Shown here piece by piece: positions 37,938-45,918 of a DNA stretch of 64,000 bases. The notes under the pieces were generated by a model. It was not told the origin of the DNA and made no database searches. It saw nothing but the letters and a program-made list of their open reading frames with translations. The stretch lies in contig JAFSBX010000141.1 of the NCBI GenBank assembly GCA_017437065.1, forward strand, positions 1 to 64,000, in the 5' to 3' direction. The first letter of the stretch is position 1, and each line of letters opens with the position of its first letter. Source of the DNA: Lachnospiraceae bacterium (GTDB taxonomy: Bacteria > Bacillota > Clostridia > Lachnospirales > Lachnospiraceae). The translations under genes and the position numbers were made by a program.

Positions 37938-38465
37938 ATGGCTACAATTATGTTGGATGCAGGGCACGGTGGAGCAGACTGGGGTGCAGAATATAACGGA
38001 AGACTGGAAAAGGATGATAATTTAAATCTTACACTTGCAATCGGTGAGATTTTGCAGAGTGCAGGTGTAAATGTACTTTATACAAGAACAGAAGATGTAT
38101 ACGATTTACCAATAGAAAAAGCAAGAATCGTCAATGAATCAAATGCAGATTATGTAGTGTCTATTCACAGAAATTCCAGTCCATATCCAAACCAGTATAC
38201 CGGTGTGGAAAGTCTGGTATACAATCGCTACAGTGCGGCAGGTGAAATGGCTGCCAATATTAATGCGCAATTAGAGAAAATCGGATTTGTGAATCAGGGA
38301 GTTAATGAAAGAAAAAATTTAGTTATACTTAGAAGAACAAGGATTCCGGCAGTTTTGGTAGAGGTAGGATTTATTAATACGGATGCGGATAATTATTTGT
38401 TTGATACGAAATTTTATGAGACAGCAGACGCTATAGCAAGAGGGATACTAGATACTATTCAGTAA
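37938..38465 (+). CDS. N-acetylmuramoyl-L-alanine amidase (Amidase_3)
   Basis: This 175-aa zinc amidase cleaves the bond between muramic acid and the stem peptide. Zinc ligands His10 (DAGHGG), Glu24 and His77 (SIHRNS) and catalytic Glu142 (VEVGFI) are all in place. There is no signal peptide or wall-binding domain, so it may act in the cytoplasm, be released by lysis, or be exported by another route. It has an AGAGGTG site and its own terminator. Confidence 0.9.
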   Translation: MATIMLDAGHGGADWGAEYNGRLEKDDNLNLTLAIGEILQSAGVNVLYTRTEDVYDLPIEKARIVNESNADYVVSIHRNSSPYPNQYTGVESLVYNRYSAAGEMAANINAQLEKIGFVNQGVNERKNLVILRRTRIPAVLVEVGFINTDADNYLFDTKFYETADAIARGILDTIQ

Positions 38466-38486
38466 CAGCATAAATAAAGGTAAGGA

Positions 38487-38514
38487 TGAGGCGTAGAGAG
38501 CGTCTCATTTTTTT
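38487..38514 (+). terminator. Terminator after the amidase gene
   Basis: TGAGGCG (38487-38493) and CGTCTCA (38501-38507) form a stem with one mismatch, followed by seven T residues. Confidence 0.8.
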
Positions 38515-38622
38515 GTAAGACAATTCTTTATGTAATTCATAAATTCTTAAGATGAAACTTTCATGAAGATGGTATACAATGATAGGGTGAGTATATTAAT
38601 TAAGGTAAAAAGGGAGGAAACT

Positions 38623-40845
38623 ATGAGAAAGAACAGTATTTACAAAAAAATTGCCTGTTTATTTCTGGCAGCCGGATGTGTTATGCAATTGGCAGGCTGT
38701 GGAAAAGGAACAGAAGAAAAAAAGGATAGTCAGGAGAGCAGTAAAGACTATGTATATGTAGCGGAGTATCAGAGTATTGAAGCGGAGAACATGAGTACAC
38801 CGGTTATAAGTGGGGATACTATATATTATGTAGATGGTACATTTAATGAAGAAACAGAAGAATACAGACAGAAAATATATAGTGTTAAAGTTGGCGAAAA
38901 CACTCCGGTGGAGTTGCCGGTTGATATAGCAGTAAATAGCTATGTGAATAGTTTTAACTTGGATACAGAGGGAAATATATTGCTTGTTTTAAATACAAAT
39001 GAAGGAGAAGGCGAGGAGATAAAAAGCTCTTATTTCATTAAAAGATACAAAACAGACGGAACAGAAGTTTTCAGTCAGGATATTACAAGTCTTGGCGACG
39101 GAATGGAATATTTCTATGTTCAGAGTATGGTTTATGACGCAGAAGGCAATATATATCTGGCAACAGGAGAAAAAGATATTGTTATTCTGGATAAGGAAGG
39201 TAAGCAGAAAGGAAAAGTAACCTGTGACAATTGGGTAAATTCTATGGTAATTCTGCCAAACGGGAAAGCAGCAGTTTCTTATTGGGGAAATGAAGGAAAC
39301 AGCGTGCTTGCAGAGATTGACGCGGCTTCCGGAAGTCTTGGTAAGACTTACAAAAATATACCGGAAAACAATAACGGATTTGTAAAAGCAGATGAAAATA
39401 CAATGTTGGTGTTAGGAAACAGTTCTTTGTACAAATACGATATTCAGGCAGAAACAAGCGAGGAAGAGTTAAACTGGATTAGCAGTGACATTAACGGAGA
39501 TAATATTCAGAGTGTTTCCGTGTTGGAAGACGGGCGTCTTTTGGCTGTGCACAGAGACTGGTCAGCAGAAGAACCTAAAACAGAACTTGTTTATCTGACA
39601 AAGAAAGCAGCATCGGAAGTAACAACAAAAACAACGATTACATATGGGGCAATGTATATTGACCAAAACATTAAATCAAACATCATTAATTTTAATAAGA
39701 GTAATGAAAAATACCGTATTGAAGTGAAAGAATATGCTGCGGATGACTGGGAAGCAGGATTAACACAATTTAATAACGAAATTACTTCAGGAGCAGGACC
39801 GGATATTATTGATTTATCAATGGGAAATGCAGATTTATATATTGCAAAAGGTATTATGGAAGATTTGAATCCCTACATTGATGCATCAGGCATTAAGAGA
39901 GAAGATTATGTAGAAAACGCATTTAATGCATATGCTGTTGGAGATAAAATGTATGGCATTGTGCCTTCGTTTAGTATTATGACAGTTATGGGAAAAACCT
40001 CTGATGTTGGAGAAAAACAAGGATGGACGATTGATGATGTGATGAATTTAATGCAGTCCAAACCGGAAGGCACAGAATTGTTTAGTTATTGCGCAAAGGA
40101 CACTATGCTATATTATATGTGTAATATGTCTTTGGACAGCTTCATCGACTGGGAAACAGGAGAATGCAAGTTTGATGACGGATACTTTGAAAAGGTACTG
40201 GAATTTGCAAATCAATTTCCGAAGGAAGTAGAATATAATGAAGAGGATGAGAGTGTACCTAGTAAAATTCAGAGCGGAAAACTGTTATTGCAGGAAATCG
40301 GAATTTCGGATATGCAGTCTTATCAGATGTATGCCATGATGTTTGGCGAACCTATAACTTTTATCGGTTTCCCAACAAACGGTGGAACAGGTTCTTATAT
40401 TGCTCCGGCAACTGCAATGGGAATTAATGCAAAATCTGAGAATAAGGAAGGTGCATGGGAGTTTTTAAAGACGTTGATTGAGGAAGATTACCAGAAGAAT
40501 TCTGTAGAATGGAATTTCCCTGTGCTTAAGACTGCGTTAGATGCACAGTTTGAAGAGGCAATGGAACCGGAATACATGGAAGTGAATGGAGAAAAGGTAG
40601 AACAGCCTAAGACTACTTGGGGCTGGGATGACTTTGAAGCAGAGATTTTTGCAGCAAAACAGGAAGAAGTGGATGCGGTAAAGGCATTAATTGAAAGCAT
40701 TGATGGCACTGTAAGCAATAATGAAGAAATCAGTAAAATTATTGCAGAAGAAGCAGCTGCATATTTTGAAGGACAGAAAAGTGCAAAAGATGTAGCCGGT
40801 ATTATTCAGAGCCGTGTGAAAATATATGTAAATGAAAACAGATAG
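38623..40845 (+). CDS. Sugar-type ABC substrate-binding lipoprotein with N-terminal propeller-like domain
   Basis: This 740-aa surface lipoprotein has a lipobox LAGC (Cys26). Residues about 45-340 contain repeated short strands (DGTEVFSQDI, DAEGNIYLAT, PNGKAAVSYW, EDGRLLAVHR) resembling a beta-propeller. The rest is a family 1 solute-binding fold: INFNKSNEKYRIEVKEYA, GPDIIDLSMGNADLY, and C-terminal EEAAAYFEGQKSA. It is paralogous to the gene at 45919, with nearly identical last 35 residues. The start is set by GGGAGG before ATG 38623. It heads an operon with two permeases. Confidence 0.88.
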   Translation: MRKNSIYKKIACLFLAAGCVMQLAGCGKGTEEKKDSQESSKDYVYVAEYQSIEAENMSTPVISGDTIYYVDGTFNEETEEYRQKIYSVKVGENTPVELPVDIAVNSYVNSFNLDTEGNILLVLNTNEGEGEEIKSSYFIKRYKTDGTEVFSQDITSLGDGMEYFYVQSMVYDAEGNIYLATGEKDIVILDKEGKQKGKVTCDNWVNSMVILPNGKAAVSYWGNEGNSVLAEIDAASGSLGKTYKNIPENNNGFVKADENTMLVLGNSSLYKYDIQAETSEEELNWISSDINGDNIQSVSVLEDGRLLAVHRDWSAEEPKTELVYLTKKAASEVTTKTTITYGAMYIDQNIKSNIINFNKSNEKYRIEVKEYAADDWEAGLTQFNNEITSGAGPDIIDLSMGNADLYIAKGIMEDLNPYIDASGIKREDYVENAFNAYAVGDKMYGIVPSFSIMTVMGKTSDVGEKQGWTIDDVMNLMQSKPEGTELFSYCAKDTMLYYMCNMSLDSFIDWETGECKFDDGYFEKVLEFANQFPKEVEYNEEDESVPSKIQSGKLLLQEIGISDMQSYQMYAMMFGEPITFIGFPTNGGTGSYIAPATAMGINAKSENKEGAWEFLKTLIEEDYQKNSVEWNFPVLKTALDAQFEEAMEPEYMEVNGEKVEQPKTTWGWDDFEAEIFAAKQEEVDAVKALIESIDGTVSNNEEISKIIAEEAAAYFEGQKSAKDVAGIIQSRVKIYVNENR

Positions 40846-40859
40846 AAAAGAGGATTCGT

Positions 40860-41777
40860 TTGAAAAAGTTTAGGCAGAAAGACGAAAAATTAGTAAAACC
40901 GCAAAGAAATAAAAAAAGAGTATGGAAAGAAAGAGCGGGCTCGGCGCTATATTTAGCGCCAAGCCTGATTGGCGTTTTACTCTTCTTTATTGTACCATTT
41001 TTTGTTGTAATATATTATGCACTGGTGGACAATCCAATTAGTAATCATTTCGTTTTTTTAGATAATTTCAAAAATGTTTTGGGAAATTCATCTTTTCGTC
41101 TGGCAGCAATGAATACATTGAAATTTTCAGCTGTTGCGGTGCCGTTAGCAGTAGTATTGTCGTTGGCACTGGCAGCAGCTTTGGAATGTAAGATTCCTTT
41201 CAAAAGCCAGTTTCGTTCTTTTTTCTTAAGTCCGATGATGGTTCCGGTAGCTTCTATAGTATTAATCTGGCAGGTGCTTTTCCACTATAACGGAGTTGTA
41301 AACGAATTCCTTATGAAAGTTGGTGTGGAAAAAATCGACTGGTTGAAATCCGAGTACGGACAAGTTGTTGTTATTTTGCTGTTTTTGTGGAAAAACCTTG
41401 GATATAACATGATTTTGTTTATGGCAGGAATTGGAAGCATACCAAAGGATCTGATAGAGGTGGCAAGGTTGGAAAGTGCTTCTAAATGGCAGATTTTTAT
41501 ACATATTAAAGTAAGATATTTATCTTCGACAATTTTGTTTGTTACGATTCTATCATTAATTAATTCTTTTAAGGTATTTCGGGAGATATATTTGTTATCC
41601 GGAGATTATCCGTATGACTCCATATATATGCTTCAGCATTTTATGAATAATACTTTCCGTAATCTGGATTATCAGAAATTATCTGCAGCGGCAATTATTA
41701 TGTCACTTGTTATGATTGTGATAATCGGCATATTGTTTCTGGCAGAAAATCATTTCGGAAAGGATGTGGAAGGATGA
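40860..41777 (+). CDS. Sugar-type ABC permease (MalF-like)
   Basis: This 305-aa inner-membrane permease has about six transmembrane segments (ALYLAPSLIGVLLFFIVPFF at the start) and the EAA loop EVARLESASKWQIFIHIKVRYL near 200. It forms a heterodimer with the next protein. Start TTG 40860 has AGAGG seven bases upstream. Its stop overlaps the next start (ATGA). Confidence 0.93.
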   Translation: MKKFRQKDEKLVKPQRNKKRVWKERAGSALYLAPSLIGVLLFFIVPFFVVIYYALVDNPISNHFVFLDNFKNVLGNSSFRLAAMNTLKFSAVAVPLAVVLSLALAAALECKIPFKSQFRSFFLSPMMVPVASIVLIWQVLFHYNGVVNEFLMKVGVEKIDWLKSEYGQVVVILLFLWKNLGYNMILFMAGIGSIPKDLIEVARLESASKWQIFIHIKVRYLSSTILFVTILSLINSFKVFREIYLLSGDYPYDSIYMLQHFMNNTFRNLDYQKLSAAAIIMSLVMIVIIGILFLAENHFGKDVEG

Positions 41778-42733
41778 GCAGGAAGATAAAACAACAGGTG
41801 GAACCGGTCAAGGTTCCGTCAGTAAAAAGACCGAAGTTTTCAAAAAAAAAGAAGTGGATATATAATTTGTATATTGCTTTTCTTACTGTAAGTACGGCAA
41901 TATTTGCATTTTGTTTTTTAACACCGATTATACTTACCATAACCAATTCGTTTATGTCGGCTTCAGAAATCTCTTCTAATTATGGTACAGTATTTGCTAC
42001 AACAGATACCGGTGGCAAGGTGTATATTTCTGAAACTGTGAATTTGAAATTTATTCCTGATATGGTATCCTTTAGTCAGTACATAACAGTGCTTTTTAAA
42101 AGTCCGGAATATTTGTTGAAATTCTGGAATTCAATGATATATGTAGTACCGATTGTGGTGTTTCAGTTGGGGGTCGCTTCACTGGCAGCTTACAGCTTTA
42201 CAAGATTTAAAGGAAGAATCAAGGAAATGATTTTCTTTGGCTACATTATTTTAACATTGATGCCTTATCAGGTTACTTTAGTACCGAATTATCTTGTATC
42301 CAGCTGGTTGAATATTATTGATACGAGATGGGCTATCTGGCTTCCAGGCATTTTTTCGCCATTTGCAGTATATCTGCTGACGAAATTTATGCGACGAATT
42401 CCGGTGTCCATGATTGAGGCAGCTAAGATAGACGGGGCAGGGGAATGGCAGATATTCAGGCGAATATGTATGCCATTGTGTAAAAGTGCGATTTGTTCTG
42501 TGGCAATATTGCTTTTTATTGATTACTGGAACATGGTAGAACAGCCGCTTATATTGCTGTCGGATGCGGAGATGCACCCGTTATCTGTATTTTTATCGAA
42601 AATAAATGCCGGTGAAATCGGACTTGCTTTCGCCGTTGCAACAATATATATGGTACCGAGCCTTTTGGTATTTCTTTATGGAGAAGATTATCTCGTAGAA
42701 GGAATTACTTATCAGGGCGGTGTGAAAGGCTAA
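41774..42733 (+). CDS. Sugar-type ABC permease (MalG-like)
   Basis: This 319-aa permease has about six transmembrane segments, a long first extracytoplasmic loop, and the EAA motif EAAKIDGAGEWQIFRRICMPL. It pairs with the preceding permease. Compared with typical MalG relatives of about 280 aa, the extra length is the N-terminal tail and the first loop (SASEISSNYGTVFATTDTGG in part). No ATP-binding protein is encoded anywhere in the operon, so a shared MsmK-type ATPase would be required. Confidence 0.92.
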   Translation: MSRKIKQQVEPVKVPSVKRPKFSKKKKWIYNLYIAFLTVSTAIFAFCFLTPIILTITNSFMSASEISSNYGTVFATTDTGGKVYISETVNLKFIPDMVSFSQYITVLFKSPEYLLKFWNSMIYVVPIVVFQLGVASLAAYSFTRFKGRIKEMIFFGYIILTLMPYQVTLVPNYLVSSWLNIIDTRWAIWLPGIFSPFAVYLLTKFMRRIPVSMIEAAKIDGAGEWQIFRRICMPLCKSAICSVAILLFIDYWNMVEQPLILLSDAEMHPLSVFLSKINAGEIGLAFAVATIYMVPSLLVFLYGEDYLVEGITYQGGVKG

Positions 42734-42766
42734 AGAAGGAAAGACTTGGAAAGGAGTTAATGAAAA

Positions 42767-44749
42767 ATGAATGAAAATACGACAAAAAGGCGGGATTGGG
42801 TAAAAAATGTTGCAATTATATTTTTATCAATTTTACTTGTGCTGACCTTTTTTTCTAATACAATTATGAATTATTCATTGCCGGAGGTGGCAACACAGTA
42901 TGTACAAAGTGGCAGTATTACAGCAAAAATACGGGGAACCGGTACAATTGAAGCAGATGATCCGTATAGTTTGATTGTTAATGATACCCGTGTGATTGAA
43001 AGTGTTGCCGTAAAGGTTGGTGATACGGTAGAAAAGGGAGATACCATTTTTTATCTGGAGGATAAGGAAAGTGAAGAATTAAAGGCAGCACAGGAAGAAT
43101 TAGTTACTTTGGAAATTGCAGTGGAGCAGGCAGTTCTTGCATATGAAAGTAAAATTTTGGATGGAACTATTTCAGCAGAGACAATTGCAGGGGTGCAGTT
43201 CGGTAATACAAATTCATTAGAAGCAGCACAGGCGAAAGTACAGGCTGCGAAGGACAAGGTAACAAGTTTACAAAATACAAAGGCAGGATACGAAGCGAGT
43301 CTTGCTAATATTGCTGGTCAAGAAACGTTGTTGGATAATTCTGCCACATATGATGCAGCTACAAAGGAAGCGGCAATTAATTCTGCGACACAGAAGTTGA
43401 ATGAGGCACAGGCGCAGTTGGATTCCGCAAGTGAAAATGTGACATCTGCAACAGCAAAGGTAAAGGAGCTAACGGAATGGATGAATGGTGTTGGTTCGCA
43501 GGAAGCGGCAGAACAGAAGTTGATTGCGGCTGAGGCTGATATGCAGGCAAAACAGAATGTATTAACTACTATCAGTACTTATTATACGCTGTGGGATGAT
43601 GGAGATAATGTTTATGATGATGATGATGATGCTCAAATTGTAGATAATGGTATATTTACAGGTGACGCTATGAAAGCATGGCTGAATGCGTATAAAAATA
43701 TGGGAATGTCATGGGAAGTAATCCTGAAAGCAAAAGAAGCAGATTATAATGCGGCAAAGGAAGCTTGTAATGCGGCAAAAGAAGTGGTAAATAATTTTGC
43801 AAAAAAGAAACAGGAACTTACAAAAGCACAGGCAGCAAAAACTTCAGCAGAATCTGAGCAGGAATCTGCGGCACAACAGGTTGCAAGTTGCAGTGAAATA
43901 TTAAAAGAATTACAGTCAGGCTCTACTTCTACGGATATCGCTTCTAAAAAGAAAGCTTTTGCAGACCAAAAAGCACAGTTGACAGTAGCATTATCTACGG
44001 TAGAAGCACAGATTGCACAGGCGCAGGAAGAACAGGCGCAAGTACTTACTGATGTGGCCGGTGAGTTGAATTTAGAGTTCCAAAGTGACGAAATCACAAG
44101 AGCCCGTGAAAAAGTAAATGAAAAGAAAAAAGAAATTGCAAAGCTGGAAGAAGAAACAGCAAATCCGGTAATTACAGCACCGGTTTCAGGACAGATTACC
44201 TCTTTAAGCTATGCAGCCGGAGAAAGTACCGTGCCGGGCGAAAATGCAGCGGTGATTCAGGTAGCAGGAAAAGGATTTACAACCAGCTTCTCAGTAACCC
44301 ATGAACAGGCAAAAAAAGTCAGTGTAGGTGATGTTGCGGAATTGCAGAACTCATGGTATTACAATGATTTGACAGCCACGCTTACGGCAATAAAAGCGGA
44401 TCCAACCAATCCGTCTAAGAATAAACTTCTGGTATTTGAAGTGACAGGAGAAGACGTAACTGCAGGGCAGTCCATCAGTCTTTCGGTAGGACAAAAGAGT
44501 GCCAACTATGATTTGATTGTACCAAATAGTGCAATACGTGAAGATAATAACGGTAAATTTATTTTGATTGTTGAGTCAAAAAGCAGTCCGTTGGGGACAA
44601 GATATATGGCAACAAGGGTAGATGTGGAAGTATTGGCTTCTGATGATACTCAGACGGCAATTTCCGGTGCATTATATGGTTATGAATATGTAATCACAAC
44701 GGCAACCAAACCGGTAGAAGCAGGTAAGCAGGTACGTTTACCTGAATAA
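42767..44749 (+). CDS. Membrane-fusion / periplasmic-adaptor protein (HlyD/MacA-like) with long coiled coil
   Basis: This 660-aa protein has one N-terminal transmembrane helix (about 14-33), a split lipoyl-like domain (VKVGDTVEKGDTIFYLE; ITAPVSGQITSLSYAAGESTV in part), a very long Ala/Glu/Gln/Lys coiled coil (about 100-460) and a C-terminal beta-barrel/proximal region. MacA-type proteins of Gram-positives partner MacB-type permeases. The acidic insert near 43615 (six Asp in a row, DDDDDD-like) inside the coiled coil is odd. It lies between the sugar permeases and a MacB-core-like gene. Confidence 0.85.
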   Translation: MNENTTKRRDWVKNVAIIFLSILLVLTFFSNTIMNYSLPEVATQYVQSGSITAKIRGTGTIEADDPYSLIVNDTRVIESVAVKVGDTVEKGDTIFYLEDKESEELKAAQEELVTLEIAVEQAVLAYESKILDGTISAETIAGVQFGNTNSLEAAQAKVQAAKDKVTSLQNTKAGYEASLANIAGQETLLDNSATYDAATKEAAINSATQKLNEAQAQLDSASENVTSATAKVKELTEWMNGVGSQEAAEQKLIAAEADMQAKQNVLTTISTYYTLWDDGDNVYDDDDDAQIVDNGIFTGDAMKAWLNAYKNMGMSWEVILKAKEADYNAAKEACNAAKEVVNNFAKKKQELTKAQAAKTSAESEQESAAQQVASCSEILKELQSGSTSTDIASKKKAFADQKAQLTVALSTVEAQIAQAQEEQAQVLTDVAGELNLEFQSDEITRAREKVNEKKKEIAKLEEETANPVITAPVSGQITSLSYAAGESTVPGENAAVIQVAGKGFTTSFSVTHEQAKKVSVGDVAELQNSWYYNDLTATLTAIKADPTNPSKNKLLVFEVTGEDVTAGQSISLSVGQKSANYDLIVPNSAIREDNNGKFILIVESKSSPLGTRYMATRVDVEVLASDDTQTAISGALYGYEYVITTATKPVEAGKQVRLPE

Positions 44750-44778
44750 GCAGGGAGAACGAGAATGGAGGCTTTTGT

Positions 44779-45897
44779 GTGAAAAACATAATAAAAAATT
44801 TAACGTTACGACAGATGATATGTTGTGTGACAGGAGCAATCTCTTTGTTGCTTTTTCTGGGGCTTACGTGGTTTTCCGCATTTCAGACAAAACAACTGAC
44901 AGAGCAACAGATGGCAAAGCGTTGGTCGAATACAGGAGATACAGCACAAATAAGCTGTTTTTTCTCGCAAGGTACTGAAATAACAAAAGAAACTTTTCAG
45001 GCTTTTGAAGCGAAAATGCAATCTGCATTACAGACAGAGTCCATCACAAGTACCAGTGAAAATCCATCTGCAAGAATGTGGGTATCTGCTTACAGTGGAA
45101 CGGGAGAAATTGTTCTTGCCAACGGTACAAAAACGGTAAAAGCAAAAGCAGTTGGCGTAGGTGGTGAATTTTTTCTGTTCCATCCGTTGCAACTTCTGAA
45201 TGGAAACTTCTTTTCAGGAAGTGATGTTATGCAGGATTATGTAGTAATTGATGAGGATACGGCATGGCAATTGTTCGGTTCTAATGATGTTGCAGGTATG
45301 CAGGTAACAATTAATAATATACCCCATATTGTTTCCGGTGTTATAAAGAGAGAAACAGGATATATAAATGATGCGGCAGGAAACGGTGAAACGACAGTAT
45401 ATTTGTCATACAATTCTTTGGTAAATTACGGAAAGAGTCATGGAATCAACTGTTATGAAATTGTACTTCCGAATCCCATTACAGGATATGGAATCAATCT
45501 TGTAAAAGAAAATATTGGAATTGATGAAATGAATATGGAATGCATAGAAAATTCCACAAGATATTCCCTGCTTTCTCTTGGAAAGGTTTTTCTGGCATTC
45601 GGAACCCGTTCCATGAGTGCAAAAGCAATTATTTATCCTTACTGGGAAAATGTAGCAAGAGGTTTAGAGGATATTTTGGCACTTGTACTGTTATTTAGAG
45701 CAATTTCTTTGTTAATTCCGGTGGTTATGGTAATTGTATTGATTGTGAAGCTGTGGAAAAAACGAACATGGAGCTGGAGAGATATACCAAAACTTCTGAA
45801 AAAAGGTGTTGAAGCGTTTATAAAAGGAATAAAAAGTATTAGAAAAGGGGTGAGAACGTACAAAAGAAAAACAGAAAAAGAAGCAGATTTGGATTAG
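44779..45897 (+). CDS. MacB periplasmic-core-domain-like membrane protein lacking the FtsX transporter part
   Basis: This 372-aa protein begins with a transmembrane helix (about 14-34), continues with a MacB_PCD-like extracytoplasmic domain (GTEITKETFQAFE, GVGGEFFLFHPLQLLNGNFF in part, VIDEDTAWQLFGSNDVAGMQVTIN in part), and ends with one long hydrophobic stretch (about 295-325) and a basic tail. A normal MacB/FtsX permease would have three C-terminal helices and the ATPase; only one helix is seen. The start GTG 44779 follows GGAGG. It is probably a partner of the preceding membrane-fusion protein. Confidence 0.72.
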   Translation: MKNIIKNLTLRQMICCVTGAISLLLFLGLTWFSAFQTKQLTEQQMAKRWSNTGDTAQISCFFSQGTEITKETFQAFEAKMQSALQTESITSTSENPSARMWVSAYSGTGEIVLANGTKTVKAKAVGVGGEFFLFHPLQLLNGNFFSGSDVMQDYVVIDEDTAWQLFGSNDVAGMQVTINNIPHIVSGVIKRETGYINDAAGNGETTVYLSYNSLVNYGKSHGINCYEIVLPNPITGYGINLVKENIGIDEMNMECIENSTRYSLLSLGKVFLAFGTRSMSAKAIIYPYWENVARGLEDILALVLLFRAISLLIPVVMVIVLIVKLWKKRTWSWRDIPKLLKKGVEAFIKGIKSIRKGVRTYKRKTEKEADLD

Positions 45898-45918
45898 CAT
45901 GCAGAATGGAGGAAAGCT

